Shown in pieces: positions 53,046 to 62,377 of a DNA stretch of 64,000 nucleotides. The stretch comes from Opitutaceae bacterium. Lineage in GTDB: Bacteria > Verrucomicrobiota > Verrucomicrobiia > Opitutales > Opitutaceae. The position numbers were made by a program, and so were the translations under genes. The notes beneath the pieces were generated by a model that had not been told where the DNA came from, searched no databases, and saw only the letters and a list, made by a program, of their open reading frames with translations. The DNA is taken from assembly GCA_015075305.1 (NCBI GenBank), contig JABTUS010000006.1, forward strand, positions 248,001-312,000, written 5' to 3'. How positions within the stretch are numbered: position 1 is the first letter of the stretch; each line of letters opens with the position of its first letter.

Positions 53046-54644
53046 ATGCCATTCACCAGACCCATATCCGGATTTGGCGTCATGCACGCCCTGCTGATGC
53101 TCTGCCTTGCGTTTGGCCGCATGGGTGCGGCGACCCGCATGCCGCTGCTCATGCCGGACGATTTCGAGTCGCTGAAACTGGCGGCCTGGCGAATTGAAGA
53201 GGGCGTGCCCGATGCGCACAATCCGCTGCTGGAGCCGGCGATGCCCTGGGATGCCGGGGGCATCATGGGACACGGCACGGTGCTTCACGATCCCATTGAT
53301 GGGCTTTGGAAGGCGTGGCAGGTCTCGACGCCGGAGGAAACGGAGCTTGATGGACTGAAGTCACTGCATGAGGCGCGTCGCCGTCTGACCTATCTCGAAA
53401 GCAGCGACGGGGTGAAGTGGCATCGGCCCATGCTGTCACTGGTGTCGTGGCCGGGTCATCCAAAGACAAACATACTGCTCGACTTCGATTCCGGCGGCAC
53501 GGCCCAGTATGCTTCGGTGATGATTGATGCCTCGAACAAGGCGGAGCCGTATGAGATGTTCATTTTCCGCTCGCCGAGTAGAAATGGGACGATCGCCTCG
53601 CAGATGGGAGCGCAGGGCAGCGTGGGTTCGCTGCCGGGTCCGGCTGAAAAATACGGCTTGTACCGCTATCGATCGAAGGATGGCAAGGACTGGAAACTCA
53701 AGGAGGGGCCCTTGGAGATCAAGGGAGGCACGGATGTGTGCTACATCTATCGGCAGCCTGCCGGCGGCTATGTCGCCTATTTCAAGGTGTACCCTCCGAA
53801 GGAGCCCGGAGACCGCATCATTCCCTACGATGTGAATGCGAAGCAGCTCCAGCGGCGGGTCGGCCGGGCAACCAGTCCGGACGGAACACACTGGAGCGAT
53901 ACGACGGTTGTTCTTGGACGCGATCTTCGCGATCCGGATTTTGCGCAGTTTCTGGAGATTTGTCCGCTGCCTGTGGCAGGTGGTTATGTGGCGCTGGTCA
54001 ACTACTACGATGCGGCGCAGCAGACGATGTGTCTGCAGTTTGCGGCGTCGCGTGACGGCCTGCAATGGTGGCGGCCCGACACGCGTCCCGCGCTTGCGAA
54101 TGCTCCCATCGGGGATTTTGGAGGCGGCTTGATCTGGCAGATGCGCCAGCCCATCGTTGATGGCACGAGGCTGTACGCCTACTATTCCGGATCAGAGGGC
54201 GTTCATTCGGCGATCGTCGACTCTCGATTTCAGCCGCAGATTGAGATTCCTGGCGGATCGCTGATAGGTTTCAGAAAGGGCACCCTGCCGTATTACGGCG
54301 CCTTGTGCCGTGCTTCGTGGGAGGCGGATCGCCTTTGGGCTCTGGTCTCGGTGGTTGGCGGGCCGATGCCGGTCGAAGCCGTGACCCGGCCGAGGGACAT
54401 CGGCGGGCACACGATACAGGTGAATGTCCGTGGGAAGAAAGGCGGACAGTTGAAGGCCGAGCTGCTTGATTCCGCCGGCGTTGGCTTGCAGGGATTCACA
54501 CTCGACGACTGCAAGCCCGTGACCGGCGACCATCATCGAATCACGCTTGAGTGGAGGGGTGGGAGCCAGGCGCCGGCTTCCGCAGCCCGGATTCGATTTG
54601 TTTTTAATCGCTCGTTTTTGTACGGATTTGAAGCCGTACAGTGA
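53046..54644 (+). CDS. Secreted beta-propeller protein, glycoside-hydrolase-like
   Basis: The 532 residues have a signal peptide (a start at ATG 53082, MHALLMLCLAFGRMGAA, is also possible). Repeated propeller blades carry the pattern aromatic-SxDGxxW: YLESSDGVKWHRP, YRSKDGKDWKLKEG, RATSPDGTHWSDT, FAASRDGLQWWRP. A C-terminal beta-sandwich of about 130 residues (GGHTIQVNVRGKKGGQLKAE) follows. The fold is that of GH32/GH43/GH117/GH130-like enzymes, but the catalytic acids cannot be assigned by eye. A related protein, with the same C-terminal module type, is encoded at 59.6 kb; the two bracket an SDR, a Gfo/Idh enzyme and a cytochrome fusion. Confidence 0.72.
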   Translation: MPFTRPISGFGVMHALLMLCLAFGRMGAATRMPLLMPDDFESLKLAAWRIEEGVPDAHNPLLEPAMPWDAGGIMGHGTVLHDPIDGLWKAWQVSTPEETELDGLKSLHEARRRLTYLESSDGVKWHRPMLSLVSWPGHPKTNILLDFDSGGTAQYASVMIDASNKAEPYEMFIFRSPSRNGTIASQMGAQGSVGSLPGPAEKYGLYRYRSKDGKDWKLKEGPLEIKGGTDVCYIYRQPAGGYVAYFKVYPPKEPGDRIIPYDVNAKQLQRRVGRATSPDGTHWSDTTVVLGRDLRDPDFAQFLEICPLPVAGGYVALVNYYDAAQQTMCLQFAASRDGLQWWRPDTRPALANAPIGDFGGGLIWQMRQPIVDGTRLYAYYSGSEGVHSAIVDSRFQPQIEIPGGSLIGFRKGTLPYYGALCRASWEADRLWALVSVVGGPMPVEAVTRPRDIGGHTIQVNVRGKKGGQLKAELLDSAGVGLQGFTLDDCKPVTGDHHRITLEWRGGSQAPASAARIRFVFNRSFLYGFEAVQ

Positions 54645-54680
54645 CGGCTTCCGTTTCCCGCGATGCGAGAGTGGTTTCCG

Positions 54681-54692
54681 AATTGCGCAATT
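54681..54692. promoter_or_regulatory. 12-bp perfect palindrome AATTGCGCAATT before the cytochrome fusion gene
   Basis: It lies in the 150-bp gap between the beta-propeller gene and the start of the cytochrome c fusion gene. Palindromes with a central CG are usual for LacI-family operators. It stands alone: no second copy was noticed in the window. Confidence 0.3.
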
Positions 54693-54794
54693 TTCCGTTG
54701 ATGCTCGTTGATGCCATGCGGATGATCGGTGATTCATATCCGCAAGAAATTGAAAATCACCGACTGCAGGGTTCGATCGAGGTGGTGTGTTTGC

Positions 54795-57467
54795 ATGGTC
54801 GTGACGCTGACGCTGATTGCGTCGGCTCAGCCGCTGCCGGAGAAGGGAGGGGGCAGTCGATCGGAGCTGGGAAAGCGTGATGCTCGGGCGCATCCGACGG
54901 ACCTGTGGGGCGACTGGATAGAGAAGGATTTCCCCTTTTTCTCGTCCGTTCTTGATGCGAGAAAGACGGGAGGGGAGTTTCCGACGGACAATCTCGTTCC
55001 GCGTGGCCTGGTCTTCCAGCTCGGGCGCGATTGCTGGGCGTGTTTTGACACCGATCTGCTGCGCATCGCCGCGGTCTGGCAGGGGAGGGAAGGAGTCACT
55101 CCGCACGCACTGGCACCGGGCTCGTATCACGATCCGTCTAGGAAGACTCCCGGCGGACAAAGTTTCCTGCCCGAACCCAGCGGACGCGTGTGGGTGGCGA
55201 CGGGAATTTATCCCGGATGGCAGATGGCGGGGTTGTCGCTGAAGGATCCGAGGACTCCGGCGCCCAGTCCGGAGGAGGTTGGTCGGGGGCCGCTGCCGGG
55301 GAAGCTCGGTCGACTGAATTGGGTGAGACCCGTGGCCAATGCCGCAGTGCTTGGTTACTCCGTTGGAGAGTCGAATATTGAGGAATGGATTGATGCAACG
55401 GGTACCGACACGGCACCTGTGGTGAGGCGGCATTTCTTGGTCGGGCCTGCACAGGAGCAGCGCGTGCTGGTGCTCGGCAGGAAATCTGCGGACGTGCATT
55501 TTTCGATTGAGTGCGAGAATGCCAAATCAAGGCCGGTGCTGTCGTCAGAGACGGCTGCGGATGGATCCGTGACCTGGCTCGTGAGAATCGAGCCGCATGC
55601 GGATCCGCTGGCGTTTTCCGTTTCGATGACGTTGGGTGCTGCGCCGCAGTCCGATTTGGCGCAGATTGCGCCTCCACCGGCGGTGCACCACCGGTGGCCG
55701 CAGACTGTCAGCTCGGAGGTCCACCGCTCGACATCGCTGGCCAGTTATGTCGTCGATGACATCGACCTTCCCGTGGCAAATCCGTGGCGTCGCAACATCC
55801 GGATCAGCGACATCCAGTTCCTGCCGGATGGAACCGGCGTGGGAGTGACCATTGACGGCGATGTCTGGCTCCTGCGGGGATTGGAGGGCTCCCGGGTCGA
55901 ATGGCGGCGCTTTGCCTCGGGCCTTCACGAACCGATGACGGCCGCGATTCGCAACGGAGAGATTTATGTCTTTGATCGGAACGGCATCTGGCGGCTCCCG
56001 GATCGCGATGGGGATGGTGAGGCGGATGAACATGAACTCTTCTCCAATGCGTTTGGCCAGACAGCGGACACGCGGGAGTTTCCGGCTACCCTGCGCCTGG
56101 CTCCGCACGGCGAATTCGTGATTGCGAAGGGCGGGCAGCAGGCGACCACGGTGGGAAAGCACAATGGCAGCGTCCTGCGCATTTCGGCCGATGGCCGAAC
56201 AGCCACAGTGCTGGGCTACGGGTTTCGTCAGCCGAACATCGGGGTCAACATTCGTACGGGTCTCGTGACATCCAGCGACCAGCAGGGGCAGTACATTCCC
56301 AGCACGCCGCTCCACATTGCGGACGGAGACCAGTTCTATGGATTTCTGAGCGACTTCATGCCGCGGGAGAAGTACCCGGCGCCGATAGCGGATCCGCTCG
56401 TGTGGCTGCCTCACAGCGTGAATGCGTCGGGCATTTCACAGGTGTGGCTCTTCAATGCGAAGATGGGTGCGCTGAACGATGGATTGGTGCACATTGGCTT
56501 CAACCGTCCTGAACTATTTTCTGTGCTGCTGAATTCGCGGGAGAGACGCATGCAGGCGGCCGTCACGAGCGTGACCCAGGACTTCGAGTTTCCCCCGTTG
56601 AATGGATCGGTGAATCCGATCGATGGGCAGCTGTACCTTGCGGGATTCCAGGTGCTCGGCTGGGGAACGACCGCAACCCGGCTCGCGGGTCTGGCGCGGG
56701 TGCGTTATACGGGGCATGCGAGTGCGCTGCCGCGTGAAGTCGTGCCCATGAAGGAAGGCGTTCTCCTGAGATTTGGTGTCCGACTCGATCCGGTCGAGGC
56801 GGTTAAGCCCGCGAATTATTCGGTGTCCACCTGGCACTACATACGGACGTATCGATATGGTTCGCCACAACTGCGTGCCGACGGTAAGCCCGGTGCGGAT
56901 CCCCTGCCGGCGAGCAGTGTGTACCTCTCCGAGGATGGGTGCGGCGTGTTCATTGGAATTCCCGGCATGCAGCCAGTCATGCAGCTTCGCGTCGGCTGGT
57001 CGTTGAAGACGCGGGATGGGGAAGGCATGGTGAGCAGCGCCTACACGACGCCCTATCTGCTCCCGCATTTTGAACCACGCGTGGAGGGATTTGGAGACAT
57101 CCGGGTCGATCTCTCGAACGTTGTCGCGGCAACGGCGAAGGAAAAGGTGCCGGCGACGAAGGAGGAAGGTGCAACGCTGGCCCGCACCTTCGGCTGCGTG
57201 GCGTGTCATGGCGGAGTGGAGGGCAGTCCGGCAATCGCGACCTATGGTCCATCCTGGGCCGGACTCTATGGGAAGACGAGGGACTTTGGAGGGAAGGTGG
57301 GGCGTATTGTTGCCGACGATGCGTACCTGCGTGAATCGATCCTCGACCCGCAGGCCAAGATTGTGCCGGGAACGGAGAAGGTTGAAGCGGGCATGCCCAG
57401 TTATGCCGGTGTCCTGAGCGACGATCAGATGGATGCGATCATCGCCTACATCAAGAGCCTGAAGTGA
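54795..57467 (+). CDS. Large periplasmic beta-propeller protein with C-terminal cytochrome c domain (DUF6797-like)
   Basis: The start is uncertain: ATG 54795 gives a short hydrophobic leader (MVVTLTLIASAQ), while GTG 54729 adds a basic stretch that would make a fuller signal peptide. About 890 residues. The N-terminal part (HPTDLWGDWIEKDFPFFSSV, GLVFQLGRDCWACFDTDLLR) looks like the DUF6797-type domain of PVC-group proteins. The middle is a six-bladed propeller as in PVC PQQ/NHL-type proteins (VWLLRGLEGSRVEWRRFASG, GIWRLPDRDGDGEADEHELF). The end is a class I cytochrome c with CVACH (C801, C804, H805) and axial Met867 in AGMPSYAG. Likely a periplasmic dehydrogenase or electron carrier; substrate unknown. 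Confidence 0.82.
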   Translation: MVVTLTLIASAQPLPEKGGGSRSELGKRDARAHPTDLWGDWIEKDFPFFSSVLDARKTGGEFPTDNLVPRGLVFQLGRDCWACFDTDLLRIAAVWQGREGVTPHALAPGSYHDPSRKTPGGQSFLPEPSGRVWVATGIYPGWQMAGLSLKDPRTPAPSPEEVGRGPLPGKLGRLNWVRPVANAAVLGYSVGESNIEEWIDATGTDTAPVVRRHFLVGPAQEQRVLVLGRKSADVHFSIECENAKSRPVLSSETAADGSVTWLVRIEPHADPLAFSVSMTLGAAPQSDLAQIAPPPAVHHRWPQTVSSEVHRSTSLASYVVDDIDLPVANPWRRNIRISDIQFLPDGTGVGVTIDGDVWLLRGLEGSRVEWRRFASGLHEPMTAAIRNGEIYVFDRNGIWRLPDRDGDGEADEHELFSNAFGQTADTREFPATLRLAPHGEFVIAKGGQQATTVGKHNGSVLRISADGRTATVLGYGFRQPNIGVNIRTGLVTSSDQQGQYIPSTPLHIADGDQFYGFLSDFMPREKYPAPIADPLVWLPHSVNASGISQVWLFNAKMGALNDGLVHIGFNRPELFSVLLNSRERRMQAAVTSVTQDFEFPPLNGSVNPIDGQLYLAGFQVLGWGTTATRLAGLARVRYTGHASALPREVVPMKEGVLLRFGVRLDPVEAVKPANYSVSTWHYIRTYRYGSPQLRADGKPGADPLPASSVYLSEDGCGVFIGIPGMQPVMQLRVGWSLKTRDGEGMVSSAYTTPYLLPHFEPRVEGFGDIRVDLSNVVAATAKEKVPATKEEGATLARTFGCVACHGGVEGSPAIATYGPSWAGLYGKTRDFGGKVGRIVADDAYLRESILDPQAKIVPGTEKVEAGMPSYAGVLSDDQMDAIIAYIKSLK

Positions 57468-57660
57468 GCGACGGCTGACGCCTTGGCCAGCCGGCAGTCT
57501 GTCTGTCGTTTGGAGACGGTGAATGCCGGGTTGAGGATGGGCATCAGGCGGTGCAGTGGTATGAAGAAAGCACCTTCTCTTTCGCGTGGCGGCGCCCGTT
57601 GGAGCATCCATCGTTCTTCGCGTTGCCTGTTGGAGCGCCCGCATGGAGAATCTCTGCCGA

Positions 57661-58470
57661 ATGAATGCCTCAGTTTTCGATCTCTTTCGATTGAATGGAA
57701 CCGTCGCGCTGATCGTTGGAGGTGCGCGAAACTTGGGATACGACATGGCGGCCGCCCTGGCTGAGGCGGGGAGCGATTTGGTCATCACGTCCCGGACAAT
57801 CCTGTCTGCAACGAGGGCTGCGGAAGCGCTGGCCAATGCATTCAAGATCGAGGTTCTGCCGCTGGCGCTGGATCATCGCCGTCACGAAGACGTCGCCACC
57901 GTTGTCAATCGTGCAAAGGAGTGGAAGGGGCGCATTGACATTCTTGTCAACAATGCGGGCGGAGGATCCGGCCGCAGCCCGGCCCACCTCTTCACGCGCG
58001 ATCCTCGGGAGGTGGAGGATCTGATCGCCGTGAATCTCACCGGCGTGCTGCACTGCTGCCAGGCGGTCGGGCGGATCATGGCTGAACAGCGCCAGGGGAA
58101 GATCATCAGCATCGCATCGATCGCCGCACTGGTCGGACGCGACCGGCGCGTGTACGAACGGAATGGCCTCAAGGGCCAGCCGATCGACTATGCCGCGGCG
58201 AAGGCGGGCATCCTGGGCATGACGCGCGACCTGGCAGGACTGCTGTCGCCCTTCGGTGTGTGCGTGAACGCCATCTCGCCGGGGGGCTTTGAGCGGGAGG
58301 ACATGCCGCGGGGTTTTGTTCAGGACTACAGCGAACGCACCCCGCTGGGGCGCATGGGGCGCGATGGCGTGGATCTCAAGGGGGCGGCGCTGTTCCTGGC
58401 GTCCCGGGCATCGGACTATGTGACCGGACACAATCTGGTGGTGGACGGAGGGTTTTCACTATGGCGTTGA
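57661..58470 (+). CDS. Short-chain dehydrogenase/reductase (SDR), sugar-oxidoreductase type
   Basis: ATG 57661 is chosen; the frame runs further up without similarity. The 269 residues have a cofactor loop GGARNLGYDMA near residue 20, a slight variant of TGxxxGxG with Gly for Thr. NNAGGGSGR is near residue 97, and the catalytic Y177-x3-K181 lies in DYAAAKAGILGMTRDLAG. The closing segment has LASRASDYVTGHNLVVDGG. This is the classical SDR family near gluconate 5-dehydrogenase (IdnO/KduD-like), which fits processing of keto-sugar acids from uronans. It overlaps the Gfo/Idh gene by 10 bp, so the two act together in one transcript. Confidence 0.9.
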   Translation: MNASVFDLFRLNGTVALIVGGARNLGYDMAAALAEAGSDLVITSRTILSATRAAEALANAFKIEVLPLALDHRRHEDVATVVNRAKEWKGRIDILVNNAGGGSGRSPAHLFTRDPREVEDLIAVNLTGVLHCCQAVGRIMAEQRQGKIISIASIAALVGRDRRVYERNGLKGQPIDYAAAKAGILGMTRDLAGLLSPFGVCVNAISPGGFEREDMPRGFVQDYSERTPLGRMGRDGVDLKGAALFLASRASDYVTGHNLVVDGGFSLWR

Positions 58471-59450
58471 ACAATCGCATTGTTGTTGTCGGTCTGGGAT
58501 CGATCGGCCGCCGGCATGCGCGACTCCTCGCGCATCGGAAGGATCTTCAGGTGGAATGGTGCGAGAGTTCGGCGGAGGCGGTCGCGCGCGCGCGGCAGGA
58601 GCTCGGAGCGCCGGTTCGCGTGCACGATACATTTCAAGAGATGCTGGCGACGCGACCGGCGATGGTTGTCATTGCAACTCCGCACTCCATGCACGCCGCA
58701 CAAGCGATTGGCGCCTTGGAGGCCGGGGTGCATGTGCTGTGCGAGAAGCCGCTCAGCGACAATCTGGAGGATGCACGGGCGATTGCCGCCGCGGCCGATC
58801 GATCGTCGGCGATCCTTGCGGTGGGCTTTCAGCTTCATTTCCACCCCGCGCTTTGCCGGGCGAAGACGTTGATTGAATCCGGGGAACTCGGGTCGGTCCA
58901 TCATGTGCACTGTCTTGTGGGCACGTACGTGACGCTGGTGAATTCGCAGTCGCGCTATCAAAGCCGGATTGAAGGGGCGCTGTTCATGGACTACGCGCAC
59001 CAGCCGGACATCCTGTTCTGGCTGCTTGGAAGGAAGCCCGAGGGGGTCTACGTGGCGGCCGGGCAGGGCGGGAGCCTTCCCCTGCAGGCGAATCCCAATT
59101 TTGCGGCGATCACCTGTGACTATGCGACACCGATGATCTCCACCATTCACCTCAATTATCTCCAGGCGCCCGACAGGCACGAGTATGAGATCATAGGCGA
59201 CCGGGGGTGGATTTCACTCGACATGTTCAAGGGGGAAATGCGCCTCGGCCGCCAGAGTGACGGAACGGTCCAGGTGGAGCATTTTTCAACCGAACGGGAC
59301 CCCCTGTACGAGCGGGAGCACCAGGTGTTCCTGGATGCGGTGGCGGGCAGGCGAAAGCCGGAGAGCCCGGCGGGCGAGGCGTTGATTTCGATGGAAGTGA
59401 TCGCCGCTGCGCTGCGCTCCCTGCATTCCCGCCGCCGGGAAATCCTGTAG
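58461..59450 (+). CDS. Gfo/Idh/MocA-family oxidoreductase, cytoplasmic
   Basis: The 329 residues lack a signal and start MALNNRIVVVGLGSIGRRHA with the canonical GLGSIG nucleotide loop, EKP in HVLCEKPLSDNLEDA, and a C-terminal sheet domain containing FMDYAHQPDILFWLLGRKPE, where D-x3-H-x2-D is in the usual place of the substrate-binding pair. It overlaps the upstream SDR by 10 bp. A coupled SDR and Gfo/Idh pair suggests sequential oxidation and reduction (net epimerisation) of a sugar or sugar acid. The specific sugar is not apparent. Confidence 0.9.
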   Translation: MALNNRIVVVGLGSIGRRHARLLAHRKDLQVEWCESSAEAVARARQELGAPVRVHDTFQEMLATRPAMVVIATPHSMHAAQAIGALEAGVHVLCEKPLSDNLEDARAIAAAADRSSAILAVGFQLHFHPALCRAKTLIESGELGSVHHVHCLVGTYVTLVNSQSRYQSRIEGALFMDYAHQPDILFWLLGRKPEGVYVAAGQGGSLPLQANPNFAAITCDYATPMISTIHLNYLQAPDRHEYEIIGDRGWISLDMFKGEMRLGRQSDGTVQVEHFSTERDPLYEREHQVFLDAVAGRRKPESPAGEALISMEVIAAALRSLHSRRREIL

Positions 59451-59600
59451 CCAACCCTTTCGATCGAGTGGTATTTCAAAAGCACCTCTGGTTTCTGTTG
59501 GTGACGGCCGCGAATCGAGGCAGGTTTGAGATTGAACAGGATGCGCTTGAAATCCCCCGGTTGCATCCGTGTTCCAGCCAATCCATTTGACGTATTCCCC

Positions 59601-61046
59601 ATGAAACGCATTTCCACCCTTCCTGTCCTCCTCGGTTTCCTGCTGCCGATTGTCTCGCTTGCGGACATGCCCGTGGCGCGAAAGACGCTCCTGCTGGACT
59701 CCACTTTGATCAAGAGCAGTGAGAACATCCGGATGACCGTGGGGCGGCTCACGAAGTATTCCGGCAATCCGCTGTTTGGTGAGGATCGGCCTTGGGAGCC
59801 GCGTTTCGACAACATGTATCCCAATGTGATCCGGGATGAGAGCGACGGCCTGTTCAAGTGCTGGTACAATCCATTCCTGGTTGAAGTTGAGGACTGGCTT
59901 GGATCGAGCAATGAGCGCAAGCGGTGGCTGTATCCGCGGCAGTCGGGATTGTGCTACGCCACATCCAGGGACGGGATCCATTGGGAAAAGCCGGCCTTCG
60001 ACATCCTCCCGTTCTGGGGTCAGCCGAGCAACATCCTGATGCGGGATGTTCATGGCGTGGGGGTCTTCCGCGACGCCCGCGATCCGGATCCGGCGCGCCG
60101 CTACAAGGCGTTTTTCGTGAATCAGGAGGCTGGCCGCCGCACAACGGTGGCCGTGGCGTTTTCGGCGGACGGCATTCATTGGGGTCCTCAGACCGTGCTC
60201 AACAATGTGAAGCTCATGGCCGACACCCACAACAATGCGCTGTGGGCGCCGACGCTCAACCGCTACGTGGCGTTCACGCGCGACTGGGATCCACGCGAAT
60301 GGAAACGGAACAGCAAGGGCGAGATCCCGGCGGTGCGCCTTGTTTCCCGCATTGAGAGCGAGGACTTCGTGCACTGGAGCGATCCGCAGACCGTGCTGCG
60401 TGGGGTGACGGACAATCTGCAGGTTTACGCGATGCCGGTGTTCCACTACGCGGGAATTTATCTCGGACTGCCCGTCGTGCTCGACGCCAAGGATGACCGG
60501 ACCCACACGGAACTGGCCTGGAGCAAGGACACGGTCAACTGGCATCGGGTCGATGCGGGAACCCCGTTCATTCCCAATAGTGAAAAGAAGGGTGACTACG
60601 ACTGGGGCTGCACCTATCCGGCTGCGGTTCCGGTCATCATGAAGGACGAGATTCGAATCTATTATTCCGGCAGTGACGGCCTGCATTTTGGACAGCGGAA
60701 AGCCTGGTTCGAGTTTGCGACGCTGCGTCCCGATGGGTTCGCAGCAGCTGCTCCCGTGGATGAGTCGCGGGAGGGGCTTGTCCAGACGACCCCCGTGTCG
60801 ATTCGGTCGGACGAGCCATTGATGCTCACGGCGGATGTGGAGGCGGGAGGCAGTGTGCAGGTGGCGATTTTGGATGCCGAAGGCCGCGAGGTGGCGCGCT
60901 CCGTTCCGATGACGGGGTCATTCACATCGCGCGCGGTCAGATGGGAGACGGCTTCGCGCGTTGTCGATGGAGAGCACGCATTGAAATTCAGGCTGGTTCG
61001 AGCCAGGCTGTACTCCTACGAGTTCGGAACGAAGCGCGTGCAATAG
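59601..61046 (+). CDS. Secreted beta-propeller protein, glycoside-hydrolase-like
   Basis: ATG 59601 begins a signal peptide (MKRISTLPVLLGFLLPIVSL); 481 residues. Blades show CYATSRDGIHWEKP, AVAFSADGIHWGPQ, ESEDFVHWSDPQ and AWSKDTVNWHRVD, the same S-x-D-G-x-x-W type as in the 53 kb gene. Near the end, IRIYYSGSDGLHFG and a C-terminal beta-sandwich (DEPLMLTADVEAGGSVQVAI) match the partner's module order. The N-terminal segment has a clear acidic cluster (NMYPNVIRDESDGLFKCWYN). Probably a GH43/GH117-clan-like enzyme or sugar-binding propeller. It follows the Gfo/Idh gene after 150 bp. Confidence 0.72.
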   Translation: MKRISTLPVLLGFLLPIVSLADMPVARKTLLLDSTLIKSSENIRMTVGRLTKYSGNPLFGEDRPWEPRFDNMYPNVIRDESDGLFKCWYNPFLVEVEDWLGSSNERKRWLYPRQSGLCYATSRDGIHWEKPAFDILPFWGQPSNILMRDVHGVGVFRDARDPDPARRYKAFFVNQEAGRRTTVAVAFSADGIHWGPQTVLNNVKLMADTHNNALWAPTLNRYVAFTRDWDPREWKRNSKGEIPAVRLVSRIESEDFVHWSDPQTVLRGVTDNLQVYAMPVFHYAGIYLGLPVVLDAKDDRTHTELAWSKDTVNWHRVDAGTPFIPNSEKKGDYDWGCTYPAAVPVIMKDEIRIYYSGSDGLHFGQRKAWFEFATLRPDGFAAAAPVDESREGLVQTTPVSIRSDEPLMLTADVEAGGSVQVAILDAEGREVARSVPMTGSFTSRAVRWETASRVVDGEHALKFRLVRARLYSYEFGTKRVQ

Positions 61047-61184
61047 CCCGCCCGCGACGGCAGATCGAACGGACGCGGGTCTTCCGTGTGATTTGGAGCC
61101 CACGGCTGATGCCCGAGGCCAAGAGCTCCGTTGAGGCGATCCTCGGCGCTTGCCAATCCGGGGCCGGGTGGCCAGAGATCGGTC

Positions 61185-61643
61185 ATGAACCTGATCTCGC
61201 GGACGTCGGAATATGCCCTGCGGGCGGTGGTTTGGCTGATTCAGGATCCCACGCGATCGCAGACGACGCGACAGATCGCCCGCGGAACCCGGACGCCGCC
61301 GGACTATGTGTCGAAGGTGCTTCAGGCTCTGGCCAGGGCAGGGGTGATTCGCGGGCAGCGCGGCCTGGGCGGCGGATTCCAGCTCATCGCGGATCCGGAA
61401 GTGCTCACGGTGCTTGATGTCATCAATGCCGTCGATCCGCTTGAATGCATCAAAACCTGTCCGCTGGGACTGAAAGCGCATGGCACAAAGCTCTGCCCAC
61501 TCCACAGCGGCCTAAATGAGGCAGCCAGGCAGATTGAGACAGCGTTTGGGAATACCCGGATTTCAGAGCTGCTGAACGATCATTCGGGTTCTATTCCGCT
61601 GGGCATTACCTTGGCTAAGAATCGCCAGAGGAAGGCGGGTTGA
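61185..61643 (+). CDS. Rrf2-family regulator with cysteine ligand set
   Basis: The 152 residues from ATG 61185 (MNLISRTSEYALRAVVWLIQ) follow the Rrf2 plan: winged helix (QTTRQIARGTRTPPDYVSKV, then RGQRGLGGGFQL), dimerisation helix, and a loop with three cysteines in ECIKTCPLGLKAHGTKLCPL. IscR and NsrR use three such cysteines to hold an iron-sulfur cluster that senses iron-sulfur status or nitric oxide; spacing here (3 and 11 residues between) is not identical to NsrR. It is convergent with the cbb3 oxidase operon, so it could set respiratory gene expression, but no operator was found. Confidence 0.87.
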   Translation: MNLISRTSEYALRAVVWLIQDPTRSQTTRQIARGTRTPPDYVSKVLQALARAGVIRGQRGLGGGFQLIADPEVLTVLDVINAVDPLECIKTCPLGLKAHGTKLCPLHSGLNEAARQIETAFGNTRISELLNDHSGSIPLGITLAKNRQRKAG

Positions 61644-61701
61644 GAATATCCGCGGCCCACGACTGCTCCGTAAAATCCGGGCAGGTGCGGCGTATTACGG
61701 C

Positions 61702-62109
61702 TCAATGGCCCATCGTGAAGTACCGCGCGATGTAGTAGACGGACCAGCCGGCGAAGAGGACGAGCAGGATGACGATCCAAGAGGGGATGCCGCGGGGGGT
61801 TTCGCTGCCGTAGATGACGAACTGTTTCTGATCCCCCTTGCCATAGGCGTTTATCATGAGGGGTATCACGCCGTCCACGGTGTCGCCGGGCTTGAGACCC
61901 TCCACATCGATGGCGGGTCCGTTGCGCACGATGAACGGCAGAAGTCGGACGCCCTCCAGTCCGCCGGGGTCCCGGCTAAGGATCTTCAGGACGTGCCTGC
62001 CGTCAGCGAGCAGGCGGGTGTCGAGTTCGAATGTGACGGGTGACGTGAATTCACCGATCGGATTGGGATCGTCGTCAAGAAACAGCCTGACTGTGCCTTT
62101 AGGGTCCAT
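61702..62109 (-). CDS. Small membrane-anchored protein of the cbb3 oxidase operon
   Basis: The 135 residues comprise an Ig-like beta-sandwich (TVRLFLDDDPNPIGEFTSPV, LKILSRDPGGLEGVRLL) followed by a single C-terminal membrane helix (IPSWIVILLVLFAGWSVYYI). There is no N-terminal signal, so topology is tail-anchored or needs assisted translocation. It overlaps the preceding small gene by 11 bp and is the last gene of the oxidase operon in this window. I do not recognise a named family; by position it is an oxidase accessory or assembly factor. Confidence 0.65.
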   Translation of the reverse strand: MDPKGTVRLFLDDDPNPIGEFTSPVTFELDTRLLADGRHVLKILSRDPGGLEGVRLLPFIVRNGPAIDVEGLKPGDTVDGVIPLMINAYGKGDQKQFVIYGSETPRGIPSWIVILLVLFAGWSVYYIARYFTMGH

Positions 62110-62377
62110 AGGAGTCGTGCAGAAGAATGGTTCGTTTGATGTGGGTGGGATTCTGTTCCCCGGGGCGCATGAGGCACTTGATCGCCCAAGCCAGCGCGAA
62201 GAACACGATCAAAGCGGCGGCTGCGGCGATGACGTAGTCCAGGCTGCCCTGGGGTCCCGGGCCGTGCGTAAGGCCGCGCAGGAATTTCGGCTGCTCCACG
62301 GAGCACATTTCGCAGGCGAACGCCGCGGATTGCACCGCGGGAAGCGTGGAGATCAGAAGGGACAGGCGAGTCTTCAT
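62099..62377 (-). CDS. Small exported membrane protein of the cbb3 oxidase operon
   Basis: The 92 residues have a cleavable-type signal (MKTRLSLLISTLPAVQSAAF), a short Cys-containing segment CEMCSV, and one membrane helix (YVIAAAAALIVFFALAWAIK). The CxxC could bind copper or heme or be redox-active; it lacks the CxxCH of cytochrome c. It begins with a 4-bp overlap on the stop of the CcoO fusion gene. Candidate small subunit or assembly helper of the oxidase; family not recognised. Confidence 0.65.
   Translation of the reverse strand: MKTRLSLLISTLPAVQSAAFACEMCSVEQPKFLRGLTHGPGPQGSLDYVIAAAAALIVFFALAWAIKCLMRPGEQNPTHIKRTILLHDSYGP

Noticed and set aside
61051-61079. CCCGCG ... CGCGGG inverted repeat after the second propeller gene as a terminator
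   Set aside because: Six-bp arms with a 17-nt loop and no T-run in a GC-rich region; expected by chance.
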